From an uncultured Armatimonadota bacterium (GTDB lineage Bacteria > Armatimonadota > Fimbriimonadia > Fimbriimonadales > Fimbriimonadaceae), in contig CAIUHP010000079.1 in the NCBI GenBank assembly GCA_903899015.1, positions 124,001 to 188,000 of the forward strand: a stretch of DNA of 64,000 bases. The letters are read 5' to 3'. This document shows positions 1 to 9,169 of the stretch, piece after piece; the first letter of the stretch is position 1; each line of letters begins with the position of its first letter. A model generated the notes under the pieces. The model saw nothing but the letters and a program-made list of their open reading frames with translations, did no database searches and was not told the origin of the DNA. The translations under genes and the position numbers were made by a program.

Positions 1-295
1 AATCAGTTTCTGGTGCGAGCGGATTGGTAACTTCGCCGTAGTTGTCGTCAAACACGACACGCTTTACAACGGCGATCAAGTCTCCCGCAGCGCGACCTTG
101 ACCAGTCAAGTATGCAACGTCAATTGCACCGGGCGGGGTCGTCCCGGAATTTGTAAGCTTAATTCCAATGCCAGGTTGCTTAACTGTGCCACCGCCACCC
201 CCAGCTGCGGCGTGGCCACTGCCACCCGTACCACCACAACCAATGACCGCAATGGCTGCGGCGGCGTAAATAAAGGCCCATTTCCTCAAAATCAA
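1..295 (-). CDS. Putative lipoprotein, N-terminal part (continues off the left edge)
   Basis: Reverse-strand translation from TTG at 295: LILRKWAFIYAAAAIAVIGCGGTGGSGHAAAGGGGGTVKQPGIGIKLTNSGTTPPGAIDVAYLTGQGRAAGDLIAVVKRVVFDDNYGEVTNPLAPETD; lipoprotein signal with Cys followed by a Gly-rich linker; GAGGTGA SD just upstream. Open to the window edge. Confidence 0.7.
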   Translation of the reverse strand, partial: MILRKWAFIYAAAAIAVIGCGGTGGSGHAAAGGGGGTVKQPGIGIKLTNSGTTPPGAIDVAYLTGQGRAAGDLIAVVKRVVFDDNYGEVTNPLAPETD

Positions 296-695
296 TTCAC
301 CTCGTGGACATGCCAGACGTACCTAGCCAAGCTTGCTGCCGACCAGTATAGCAACTTTAACCTGCCTTGTGTTCGACGCATCGAACAAGGCGAAAAGGTC
401 ACCGAATTCGCCGATCACCCCACTTTTTTGTGAGATAACCCGCTAGAACTCAGATTGCCACCCGATTCTACCAAGATTCAGCCCATTACGGGGCAATTGT
501 GCTCGACAGTCAGCAGCATTTTTATCTTGGGTTGACGGTGAGACATCACACCTGGCCGACTGCCTTCGCGAGAAAGAGAGCTTATTGATGAGAACTAATT
601 CTCATTAGCCTGCCCACCATTCGATAAATCCCGAGTACATCAAAATTTCACTACATATATAGAAAAAAGATATATACTGATTTCTGAGGATATTT

Positions 696-1034
696 ATGGC
701 TTTCCGTGGAGACATTTGCGCTTTGATATTGGGGTCGCTTGAAAACGAACCCTTACATGGTTATGAGATCGTTCGACGACTAAGACAATCTGGCGGTGTC
801 GGCAAGTTGTCAGAAGGTCAGGTTTACCCTTATCTACACCGCCTCGAAGAGGAACAGAAAGTGACGGCGGAGTGGAATACGGAGACTGGAGCTGCCCCTC
901 GCCGGGTTTACCAAATTACGCCGACTGGTCGGAAGGCTCTGGCTGAACAGAAAGCAATTTGGAAACAATTCGTCAGCGGAATTGGAGCCCTTCTAGAATC
1001 TCGCCCCGCGACCCAGGAGGGTTCCGATGCTTGA
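696..1034 (+). CDS. PadR family transcriptional regulator
   Basis: MAFRGDICALILGSLENEPLHGYEIVRRLRQ...GQVYPYLHRLEEE...RRVYQITPTGRKAL is the typical PadR winged-helix pattern. Confidence 0.9.
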   Translation: MAFRGDICALILGSLENEPLHGYEIVRRLRQSGGVGKLSEGQVYPYLHRLEEEQKVTAEWNTETGAAPRRVYQITPTGRKALAEQKAIWKQFVSGIGALLESRPATQEGSDA

Positions 1035-2127
1035 CTACATTAACTGGTATCTCGTCGAACTGAAGCTTAGGATTACGCCTCGAATACCGGAGGATCGGCT
1101 AGAGACCATTTTGAAGGAATCCAGAAGCCACCTTGTACAAAGTTCAGAACGGATTGCCTTAGAAAAAGGGATCGACACATGTCATGCCGCTTTATTGGCG
1201 ATTGAGGATTTTGGATCACCCGAAAAAGTGGCCCAAACATACCTGCGAGAATCTCACCCTCGATTGTTCGGCACCAAGCCAATCGTCACGGTGATTATTT
1301 CCGCAGTGGTCGCAACATTCTGCTTCTGCTATCCGTTCGTCACGCTGCACGGCTATTTTGATGTCTTTGGTGAATCCTGGCAGTATCTTTTCGTTGGAGT
1401 GCTGGGCATCTTCTCGCTTGTGTTGTTTGCAATGGGATGTCGGGCTGGCTACCAATCGAATACGTTCACTTTATTAGCGACCAGCGGAACGATGGTTTTG
1501 GGTTCGATCCTGCTTCTATCTTTTTGGATCGTTGGATCGAACGGCTATCAAGGTTTTAACCGATTCCATCTCGGTCGTGATGTATCCACTGCCCATTCAA
1601 CCCTCAATAAACTTGAGAACCTCGCTCGATATTATCAAGCAGGAAAAACGGCATTCGCCAATGCAAAAACTGCTTCGGATGTTGCTTCAGAATTAACCTC
1701 TCCAAAGTTGGCAGACAAGGTGATCGGTCTAAGTGACGCATGGCTCGAAGAAAGAAGTCACGGCAATTCTCCTTCACCCGAAAAGCTCTCCTACATCATT
1801 CCGGGAAGCAGCGTTTCTGGATATGTTGACGGGCGGGTTTGGGGTCCCGAAGTAGAAGTGTTGACACTCAAGGAGGCGCAGAATTCCTGGAAAGAGAATG
1901 CTGACCGGGCACTCCAATCCATTCCAAGAGCGGAAAATGATCTCAACGTGTTACTAGCCTCCGCCCAAGAAGCTCGGTCGGGTCGCTTATTCTTTCTAAA
2001 CAGAGACGTTTACTCAGAAACCGTCGCAAGCATCTTCACATTTACTCCCGCTTTACTGATCTTTGACTGGGTCCTGTATGTCACGGGTCGAAGAAGAAAG
2101 GCTCGACTCAACCAAATCACCGCCTAA
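1027..2127 (+). CDS. Membrane protein with N-terminal permease-prefix/HAAS-like domain, PadR partner
   Basis: Overlaps the padR gene by 8 bp; N-terminal helical domain (EDFGSPEKVAQTYL) followed by several hydrophobic segments. Confidence 0.65.
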   Translation: MLDYINWYLVELKLRITPRIPEDRLETILKESRSHLVQSSERIALEKGIDTCHAALLAIEDFGSPEKVAQTYLRESHPRLFGTKPIVTVIISAVVATFCFCYPFVTLHGYFDVFGESWQYLFVGVLGIFSLVLFAMGCRAGYQSNTFTLLATSGTMVLGSILLLSFWIVGSNGYQGFNRFHLGRDVSTAHSTLNKLENLARYYQAGKTAFANAKTASDVASELTSPKLADKVIGLSDAWLEERSHGNSPSPEKLSYIIPGSSVSGYVDGRVWGPEVEVLTLKEAQNSWKENADRALQSIPRAENDLNVLLASAQEARSGRLFFLNRDVYSETVASIFTFTPALLIFDWVLYVTGRRRKARLNQITA

Positions 2128-2250
2128 TCCTATCGTAGCAGCTTAAGTCGGGCTTCATTCAGCTCAGTCTTAAGCTGCTGTCTGCTCGACCTCAAGAATG
2201 ATCACCAAAACTTCCTTGCAGTTCCCATCTAACTATGCAAGGTACAATCT

Positions 2251-2799
2251 TTGGACATCATGAAACGGGACGATCTTCTCGACCTTAATGATGTGCTGCA
2301 ACATCCGGGGCGAGAGTTGGCAGTGGATATTTCCACTGAGCTCCCCGAAGAAGCGGACGTCGTATTACTAAAGCCGCTGGAGGGATACCTCGAAGCGGTG
2401 AGTACCGGCAATATCCTTCTCCTTACTGGCTCGTTTTCTACGCGAGCGGTTTTGGAGTGTGCGCGCTGCAGCGGTCCACTTGAGGTGGACATCGAATTCG
2501 AACTTGACGAACAGTTCCCGGTTGAAGGAACTCCTAGTTCACTCAACCCGCAGGATCTTGCGCGGGTAGTTGCCGACGAGCCGTTTGAGCTCTTCGACGG
2601 AAACCAGTTGCTTGTCGAGCCACTCCTCCGTCAAGCCATGCTTCTCGCATTGCCTATGCAGAACCTGTGTGAGTTTGGCTGGGAAGGGGACTGCCCGGTC
2701 GCAACTGCTCGTGGCCTTAAAAATTCAACGCCCTCAGTGGGAAGACCGGAATTCAAGAACCTCACTAATCTGATTCGTACCGAGGAATCTCAGAATTGA
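2251..2799 (+). CDS. YceD family (DUF177) protein
   Basis: Sequence pattern (LECARCSGPLEVDIEFELDEQF... LLEPLLRQAMLLALPM..LC) and position directly before plsX-fabH; start TTG 2251 or ATG 2260. Confidence 0.8.
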   Translation: MDIMKRDDLLDLNDVLQHPGRELAVDISTELPEEADVVLLKPLEGYLEAVSTGNILLLTGSFSTRAVLECARCSGPLEVDIEFELDEQFPVEGTPSSLNPQDLARVVADEPFELFDGNQLLVEPLLRQAMLLALPMQNLCEFGWEGDCPVATARGLKNSTPSVGRPEFKNLTNLIRTEESQN

Positions 2800-3791
2800 C
2801 CATCGCCCTGGACGTAATGGGAGGCGACCATGCTCCAGAGGCAATTGTTCAGGGTGCATTGGAAGCAGCCCCTTTGCTCAAATCCAAACTGATTCTCGTC
2901 GGGGACGAATCTAAGTTCAAGCATCACCTGCCCACGACATTGCCCGCCAACATCGAATTGGTCCATGCCTCTCAAAGTGTGGAAATGGATGAAAAGCCAC
3001 TCCATGCGTATCGGACAAAGAAAGACTCCAGCCTTATGGTCGCGGCGAAGTTAGTAAAAGATGGAGTCGCCCAAGCGCTGGTATCTGCTGGCAACACCGG
3101 AGCTGCATCCGCCACGTCCCTTCTCCAGTGGCGTCAGGTAGATGGAGTGCATCGCCCTGCCATTGCGAGCCAGTTACCGAACAAACATGGTGGTTTCGTC
3201 CTTTTAGATGCAGGCGCGAGTCCTGATGTTGACCCCGAGCACCTCGTTGAATTTGCGATTATGGGGCGAGCCTACGCTCAGAAGCTTCTCGGCCGAGCCA
3301 ACCCGAAAGTTCACCTATTGAATATTGGTGAAGAGGAAGGGAAAGGCAATGCGTTTGCCAAGCAAGCTTATACGCTCCTCAGCAAGCACGATTGGTTTGC
3401 TGGGAACATCGAAGGTAAAGACATGTTTTTCAAGCACACTGATGTAGTGGTGTGCGATGCCTTCGTCGGCAACATCGTTCTAAAGACGAGTGAAGGAGTT
3501 GCGGAACTAATCGTCGACACGATCCGCCAAGAAATCCCGACGAACCCGTTGTTGCGCAAACTTTATTGGCCCGTTAGAAAGGTCACTCAACCCCTTCGCA
3601 AGCAAATGGACTATGCCGAGGTTGGCGGATCTCCGTTGCTCGGATTAAATGGCCTTTGCATGATCTGCCACGGACGAAGCAACCCGAAGGCCATACGCAA
3701 CGCATTACTCGTAACAGAAAGAGCCATCGCCAATGGCTTAGTGGATACGATTAAACAGACAGTTTTGGAAGAGTTAGGACCAGATAAATGA
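2796..3791 (+). CDS. plsX: Phosphate acyltransferase PlsX
   Basis: IALDVMGGDHAPEAIVQGALEA...ALVSAGNTGA signature, overlaps yceD and fabH. Confidence 0.95.
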   Translation: MTIALDVMGGDHAPEAIVQGALEAAPLLKSKLILVGDESKFKHHLPTTLPANIELVHASQSVEMDEKPLHAYRTKKDSSLMVAAKLVKDGVAQALVSAGNTGAASATSLLQWRQVDGVHRPAIASQLPNKHGGFVLLDAGASPDVDPEHLVEFAIMGRAYAQKLLGRANPKVHLLNIGEEEGKGNAFAKQAYTLLSKHDWFAGNIEGKDMFFKHTDVVVCDAFVGNIVLKTSEGVAELIVDTIRQEIPTNPLLRKLYWPVRKVTQPLRKQMDYAEVGGSPLLGLNGLCMICHGRSNPKAIRNALLVTERAIANGLVDTIKQTVLEELGPDK

Positions 3792-4777
3792 GTAGAAGAG
3801 CGGTTATTCAGTCGATAGGGCACGCGGTACCCACGAAAGTGCTTACGAACAAAGATATCGAAAAAATTGTCGACACCAGTGATGAATGGATCGTTCAGCG
3901 CACTGGCATTAGGGAAAGACGCGTCTGCGATGGTCCCGTTGAGTGCACGGGTTGGCTCGCCCTCCAAGCTTCCCAAGAAGCAATTGCTCGCGCAGGAATT
4001 GATCCGATGGAGATCGAATTAGTTCTTTGCGGAACGGTTTCCGGAGACTATATCTGGCCATCTACGGCGTGTATGGTTCAAGACGGAATCGGGGCTAAGA
4101 ACGCAGGAGCGTTTGACGTCAGCGCAGCGTGTGCAGGCTTTATCTACGCTCTCTCGAATGCAGCCGCTATGGTTGAGTCCGGACAGGTCAATACCGCGTT
4201 GGTCATCGGAGTCGACTCGCTCAGCAAGCAAGTGAATTGGGAGGATCGGTCAACCTGTATTTTGTTCGGAGATGCGGGCGGAGCCGTCATTATTCGAGCG
4301 GAAGAGAATACGGACCGAGGACTTTTAGGTACCGTTCTTCTCTCTGACGGTAGCGGCGCTCGATTCATCTGTATCGACGTCGGCGGATCGCGCTATCCGT
4401 TTGGTAGTCCCCAGGCAGTTGGAAAGCGTGAGAAGATCACCATGATGGGCTCGGAAGTCTATCGGTTTGCGATTCAGGCAATGGGTGATGCTTGTCTGAA
4501 GGTTTTGGATAAGGTTGGAATGACTTCGGATCAGATTGATCTCTTCGTTCCCCACCAAGCCAACCTGCGCATTATCGAATCGGCCGCAAAGCGATTGAAC
4601 TTGCCCCCAGAAAAGGTCTTCTTGAATGTTCAGAAGTACGGAAACACGAGCGGCGGGTCGATCCCGCTCGCCCTTTACGAGGCGGAAATTGAAGGAAAGC
4701 TCAAAAAAGGCATGACGGTCATGACCGTTGGCTTTGGTGCTGGCCTTGTTTGGGGCGCAAATATTATTCGCTGGTAA
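3788..4777 (+). CDS. fabH: Beta-ketoacyl-ACP synthase III
   Basis: TSDEWIVQRTGIRERR, active-site AACAGFIYAL, FVPHQANLRII, NTSGGSIPLAL. Confidence 0.96.
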   Translation: MSRRAVIQSIGHAVPTKVLTNKDIEKIVDTSDEWIVQRTGIRERRVCDGPVECTGWLALQASQEAIARAGIDPMEIELVLCGTVSGDYIWPSTACMVQDGIGAKNAGAFDVSAACAGFIYALSNAAAMVESGQVNTALVIGVDSLSKQVNWEDRSTCILFGDAGGAVIIRAEENTDRGLLGTVLLSDGSGARFICIDVGGSRYPFGSPQAVGKREKITMMGSEVYRFAIQAMGDACLKVLDKVGMTSDQIDLFVPHQANLRIIESAAKRLNLPPEKVFLNVQKYGNTSGGSIPLALYEAEIEGKLKKGMTVMTVGFGAGLVWGANIIRW

Positions 4778-4796
4778 GCGACCCTTTAAAAGTCAA

Positions 4797-4828
4797 AAGG
4801 CCCGCACTCCACTCTGGGTGCGGGCCTT
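4797..4828 (+). terminator. Hairpin terminator after fabH
   Basis: AAGGCCCGCAC...GTGCGGGCCTT, 11-bp perfect stem immediately downstream of fabH. Confidence 0.8.
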
Positions 4829-4850
4829 ACTTATTGGGTCGACTCTGCGC

Positions 4851-5051
4851 CTACGCGAGGCTTACTGCAAAGCTGGAGCCTAATTCGCAGATGGCGAGTT
4901 CGACTAACGCTCTGGAAGCGGCTTCGTTACCTTCCAGTCGTCGGTCTTGCAACCATCTTAGCGACTCCCGATCGCCCATCTTGGCCTGATGTAAGGCCCA
5001 AGCGATCGCTGATTCTGATTTGTTGATTTCCTTTAGTTGTATTTCTTTCAT
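4851..5051 (-). CDS. Small hypothetical protein (66 aa)
   Basis: Overlaps upstream small ORF by 4 bp (ATGA); charged helical composition. Confidence 0.55.
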   Translation of the reverse strand: MKEIQLKEINKSESAIAWALHQAKMGDRESLRWLQDRRLEGNEAASRALVELAICELGSSFAVSLA

Positions 5052-5305
5052 GCTAAGCTCACCCTCTTTTCCAAGGTGACAGTTATTTCTCTTTCGAGTT
5101 TGTTTCCGACAATCTCACTCAAATGGACATGGTTTACGCCCTCACGCTTTTGCATTGACTGCAGGTAAGCGCAAAGCTCGTCTGCTTCATCGATCGTCAA
5201 AACGACGCCGATGTCATTCAAGCTCCTGTTTGTTTCGTAATCCGTGATTCTCATCTTTCGTGTCCTTTCCGTTTCTTCTCTAGCTTTATCGTATGTTGGC
5301 ACCAT
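5048..5305 (-). CDS. Small hypothetical protein (LTIDEADEL...EREITVTLE)
   Basis: Translationally coupled to the 66-aa ORF; probable start at internal Met (MRITDYETN). Confidence 0.55.
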   Translation of the reverse strand: MVPTYDKAREETERTRKMRITDYETNRSLNDIGVVLTIDEADELCAYLQSMQKREGVNHVHLSEIVGNKLEREITVTLEKRVSLA

Positions 5306-5362
5306 AAGGTTCCAAACTTAGAAAAATCTAGGACTTACGATCTAGACCTTCAGAAAATTAAA

Positions 5363-5391
5363 GCCGACTGCAGAAAAATTCTGCAGCCGGC
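5363..5391 (-). terminator. Hairpin terminator after malate dehydrogenase gene
   Basis: GCCGaCTGCAGAA AAA TTCTGCAGcCGGC stem-loop just downstream of the mdh stop. Confidence 0.65.
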
Positions 5392-5413
5392 TCGTTTAGA
5401 TTAGATTTTCTAA

Positions 5414-6337
5414 TTAACTAATCTGAGCCAGAACATCCTTCAGCGACTGTGCTGATTTGTGCAGTCCTTCTCTTTCACTTTCACTTACCGCTGGTTCAAT
5501 CACTTGGATCACACCTGCTCTTCCAACCTTGGTTGGTAGAGAAAGCGAGATATCCGAGATACCCAACGTTCCTTTCTGCCATGAACTGACGGGCAACACC
5601 TTGTCAGAGTTCAGTGCAATCGCTTCAACAACTTCTTTAATTGAAACTCCTACTGCTCGTCCCGCGCCGCCTTTCAGCCGAATGACTTCTGCTCCCGATT
5701 TACGAGTGAATTCAAAGACTTCATTGATTTCTTCAACGTAATTCGGAATAGAGCTCATGGGAACTCCGCCGATCGTAGCTGAGGACAGGATGGGAACCAT
5801 CGAGTCGCCATGCTCTCCAAGAATCAACGCTTTGACATCGGTAGCGTTAACTTTGAAGTGATCAGCAAGCAGTGATCGGAATCGGCAGGTATCCAAGACA
5901 GTCCCAAGACCGAGCACCTGAGGCTGCGGAACGATTTCCGCTTGAGCGGCCAGGTGAGTCAAGATATCGACAGGATTGCTGACAACGACAATTGTTGCGC
6001 CAGCGTTCAATTTCACCGTCTTCAAGTTCTCAAGGATTCCCTTGAACAAGCTGACGTTTCGATTGACTAACTCCAATCGTGTTTCGTCTGGCTTGCGTCG
6101 AAGACCGGCTGTGATAACGACACAGTCGCTACCATTTACAATCGAATACTCGCTAGAGCTAGTGAAAGTCTGATTCGCTGTAAGTGACGCACCATGGCGA
6201 AGGTCTAAAGCCTCGCCGGCAGCCATTTCGCCGTTCATGTCCACGAGCGCGATTTCTCGCACGACACCGCCGAATTGCAAAGCATAAGCTGCATCTGAGC
6301 CTACGCGTCCGCCCCCACCAATGATACTGACTTTCAT
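5414..6337 (-). CDS. mdh: Malate dehydrogenase (LDH/MDH superfamily)
   Basis: GGGGRVGSDAAYAL Rossmann motif, GTVLDTCRFR, GEHGDSMVP; AGLRRKPDETR carries Arg at the substrate-specificity position typical of MDH. Confidence 0.85.
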   Translation of the reverse strand: MKVSIIGGGGRVGSDAAYALQFGGVVREIALVDMNGEMAAGEALDLRHGASLTANQTFTSSSEYSIVNGSDCVVITAGLRRKPDETRLELVNRNVSLFKGILENLKTVKLNAGATIVVVSNPVDILTHLAAQAEIVPQPQVLGLGTVLDTCRFRSLLADHFKVNATDVKALILGEHGDSMVPILSSATIGGVPMSSIPNYVEEINEVFEFTRKSGAEVIRLKGGAGRAVGVSIKEVVEAIALNSDKVLPVSSWQKGTLGISDISLSLPTKVGRAGVIQVIEPAVSESEREGLHKSAQSLKDVLAQIS

Positions 6338-6354
6338 TTCAGTAGATTATGGCA

Positions 6355-6391
6355 TTTTGGGCACACTCGACGCTCTCGAATGTGCCCAAAA
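6355..6391. terminator. Bidirectional-looking hairpin between mdh promoter region and the M56 gene
   Basis: TTTTGGGCACAcTCGA...TCGAaTGTGCCCAAAA inverted repeat. Confidence 0.6.
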
Positions 6392-6458
6392 AAGGAGTAC
6401 AGTTTAAGAAAAACCGATGCCGACAGTTCTTTGTGTGAACCTAGCCAGCATCAAATTC

Positions 6459-8687
6459 CTATTGCTTTTTCGTTTTGATTTGATAACGAACTTTGTTCGC
6501 GGTCTTTGCAGGCTGCCCCTTGTGGTTGGCGTAAATGACCTTGATGTTCTGTCCTGAGATGTGAATATGTCCATTTTCAATCGTGACCGTCGTTTCTTGG
6601 TCGGGCTTTGAAGATGTGAACACACGGCTTGTCGTGACTGTTTTCGTCATCGGAGCATGCGCGGTGATCGTCTTGGTGACGTAAGCCACTCCCGATTCTG
6701 CGTCTTTGCCGGCAACACCATGAACGACATGGACTTCTTCGTCGTCTCCACCGGCGGTGAGGGTCAACACACGTCCTTCCGCAGTCGCGTTCTCGCCTCT
6801 TAAAATCATCACACGACCTTCCTTCACATCGTCCATATGGAGGATACGAACACCTTTCATGTGAGCTTCAGCCGGCTTCGAGTCGTCTGAAGTAATGGTG
6901 AACGTACGAGCATTGCCGTCGGATGTGACGTGCACTTCTCGGTCGTCACTAGAAATCTTTGCAGGTTCAGATCCGTCCGATGCCACAACCGTCTTACCGT
7001 GCCCATCGGTCGTGACCGTGTAAGTGACTTTCCCGTCCTCACCCTTAAGGGCCTTCACCTGAACATTTAGCCGCTTCGGTTCTGAAGTTGACTTAACATC
7101 TTCGGTAGTCACGAAGCTCACGTTTCCATTGTCCGTTGTCGTGACGAACGTTTTTCCATCCTTCTTAAGGATCTTGATATCCTTCGTCACTCGATGAGGA
7201 ACGGACTGGCTGTCGCGATCCTCCAAAATGATTGCGGGAGCACTGTTAACACTCCCAGCTTGAGCATCAATCCTCGTTCGATAAACCTTTTTAACCTGGC
7301 TGTCGGAAGCGACATCGGCAGTAACGTAGAAAATATTGTCTCCGCCGGGAAGCCCTTTGAGTTCCTTTGCTTCAACAATAACAGGCTCGCCGCTCGCCTT
7401 CGAGTCGAGCTTGACTCGAATTTGGTGAACTTGCTTATTCCCAGTTGGCTTGCCATCCACAGCATTGTCATAAACCACATGCATTTCTTTTGTCGCTGAA
7501 GGTTTATCAAGCTTGACAGTGTACGAAACAACATGGGGAACCTGATTCTGCTTCTGAAGATGATGCGTTACCGTGACCTTGTGAGATTTGGCATCGACAT
7601 GGGTGAAGAGATCCAGAGTGTCCTGAGGATTTGGGGGATAAGGGGCAGCGACAATCTTTGCTCCCGCAATGATCGATGTTCCAGTTGCAAGGGCAATTCC
7701 CATCAAGGCAAGATGGCGAGTGTTCATAGTTGTTGTAAGTCTCCGTTGAGGATCGAGCAGGCCTTTCACCCGCTCTTCAAGTCGCCAGGGTCGCGTCATG
7801 AGTCCGATCGTTCCTGGTATCGATCGTCGCGTGGATACGCCAAGAGCTACTGTTAATAGCGTGTTTGCGTAGTTGGGTGCAGTCGTGCTGTTGAGGGCCA
7901 CATTGTCGCAGACCTCCTCTCGCGCCCTTACGAGGTCACGATTCAGCACGTGGATAAGCGGGTGCGGCCAATAGGCAGCTTCAACAAGCCTCTGAACGAG
8001 GCCAATAAGTGGGTCACGCTGACGTACATGGGTCAATTCGTGAGCCAAAACCGATCGAAGCTGCTGTTCGTTCAATTGTTCAACCAGCTTCTCGGGCAGA
8101 ATCACGGTCGTTTGCCGAGGTCCGACCACAACTGGACTATGAAGCCGCCTCGAACTGTGAATCGGCACTGAGGGCATCTTTTCAATGAGCTGGAGCGATT
8201 CGGTAGCAGCCTGAACTTTGGGATCCTGAATGGGGCGAGCCGATTTTCGAAGTCGGTCCACTTTTCGAGCGCCGATCATCAGCCGAGAAATGAGGAATCC
8301 GGTTCCCGATAACCAAACCAGAATGATGAGGCTTGCTGCACCTCGAGCTTTCTCAACGGTCCAAAAGGGGCGCTCGGTTTCCGTTTCCACTCCAACCGTA
8401 TCAATCATGGGCTGGATGGATGACACTTGAACGACCGGTTGCTCTCGCTCAAGAGCAATCTGGAACGTCTGCCAACCCATTTTCTCAAGTCCGAGAGTGG
8501 TGAGCGGTGCAAACAGAACACAGAAAAGCGCGCAAAGGCAGATACCGTGTCGCATCGCGGGGTTGTTTTTTCCCACAACCCGCGTGAAGAGAATGGCGAC
8601 AATCGTGATAAGCGTGATCTCGACAAGCACGCGAATAATGAAGGAGGCAAGCGTGTCACCAGGATAAATCTGCTGAAGGAAGTTCAT
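6459..8687 (-). CDS. M56 family (BlaR1-like) metallopeptidase with long beta-rich C-terminal region
   Basis: Multi-TM N-terminus, LAHELTHVRQRDPL zinc motif, overlapped by upstream BlaI gene. Confidence 0.88.
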   Translation of the reverse strand: MNFLQQIYPGDTLASFIIRVLVEITLITIVAILFTRVVGKNNPAMRHGICLCALFCVLFAPLTTLGLEKMGWQTFQIALEREQPVVQVSSIQPMIDTVGVETETERPFWTVEKARGAASLIILVWLSGTGFLISRLMIGARKVDRLRKSARPIQDPKVQAATESLQLIEKMPSVPIHSSRRLHSPVVVGPRQTTVILPEKLVEQLNEQQLRSVLAHELTHVRQRDPLIGLVQRLVEAAYWPHPLIHVLNRDLVRAREEVCDNVALNSTTAPNYANTLLTVALGVSTRRSIPGTIGLMTRPWRLEERVKGLLDPQRRLTTTMNTRHLALMGIALATGTSIIAGAKIVAAPYPPNPQDTLDLFTHVDAKSHKVTVTHHLQKQNQVPHVVSYTVKLDKPSATKEMHVVYDNAVDGKPTGNKQVHQIRVKLDSKASGEPVIVEAKELKGLPGGDNIFYVTADVASDSQVKKVYRTRIDAQAGSVNSAPAIILEDRDSQSVPHRVTKDIKILKKDGKTFVTTTDNGNVSFVTTEDVKSTSEPKRLNVQVKALKGEDGKVTYTVTTDGHGKTVVASDGSEPAKISSDDREVHVTSDGNARTFTITSDDSKPAEAHMKGVRILHMDDVKEGRVMILRGENATAEGRVLTLTAGGDDEEVHVVHGVAGKDAESGVAYVTKTITAHAPMTKTVTTSRVFTSSKPDQETTVTIENGHIHISGQNIKVIYANHKGQPAKTANKVRYQIKTKKQ

Positions 8688-9082
8688 TTCTCACCCTTTT
8701 GTGCGTTCACAATCAGCGCTCGAATCCGTTCGACTTCGTCACTCTTTAACTCTTGGCTATCGAGTAAAGCCATCACGAGCCCCTCTGCGGAACCATTGAA
8801 CGCGGTTTCAACAAATCGTCCGACCACGTGCTTCATTGCGGAGTCGCGTGGGACTGTGGCACGGTAGTGAAAAATCTTCCCCTGGGCCCGCGTTTCGACC
8901 CATCCTTTCTCCACAAGACGCGTCAAGAGCGTTTGGACGGTATTCCGAGCCATCGTACGGCGATCTTGCAGCTCTTTCCAAATCTCACCAAGCGTCGTTT
9001 CGGGCTGATCCCAAACGATATTCATGATTTCTAGTTGAGCCTCAGACAGGCTAGGCATTTCTTGGGGATCGATCATAGTCAC
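8684..9082 (-). CDS. BlaI/MecI/CopY family transcriptional repressor
   Basis: LSEAQLEIMNIVWDQPETTLGEIWKELQDRRTMARNTVQTLLTRLVEKGWV; GTG 9082 or ATG 9076 start. Confidence 0.92.
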   Translation of the reverse strand: MTMIDPQEMPSLSEAQLEIMNIVWDQPETTLGEIWKELQDRRTMARNTVQTLLTRLVEKGWVETRAQGKIFHYRATVPRDSAMKHVVGRFVETAFNGSAEGLVMALLDSQELKSDEVERIRALIVNAQKGEK

Positions 9083-9124
9083 CTACAGTTGTAGGTGTAT
9101 TCTATACCAACAAATGTAGGTGTA
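9080..9124. promoter_or_regulatory. Putative BlaI operators and promoter
   Basis: CACCTACAGTTGTAGGTG palindrome (9080-9097) and a second TGTAGGTGTA half (9115-9124); reverse-strand promoter-like TTGTAC-17-TAGAAT lies between/over them. Confidence 0.7.
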
Positions 9125-9169
9125 CAAACAGAATTTGAAATTTCTTAGTGAAAATGGCTGAGCCACCCC

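Noticed and set aside
98-433. ORF-track 111-aa plus-strand protein
   Set aside because: Low-complexity translation; the minus strand of the same region encodes a convincing lipoprotein N-terminus with SD, so this ORF is antisense noise.
640-695. PadR operator (ATATATAG-N7-ATATATAC upstream of padR)
   Set aside because: AT-rich direct repeats only; not enough dyad symmetry to claim an operator from sequence alone.
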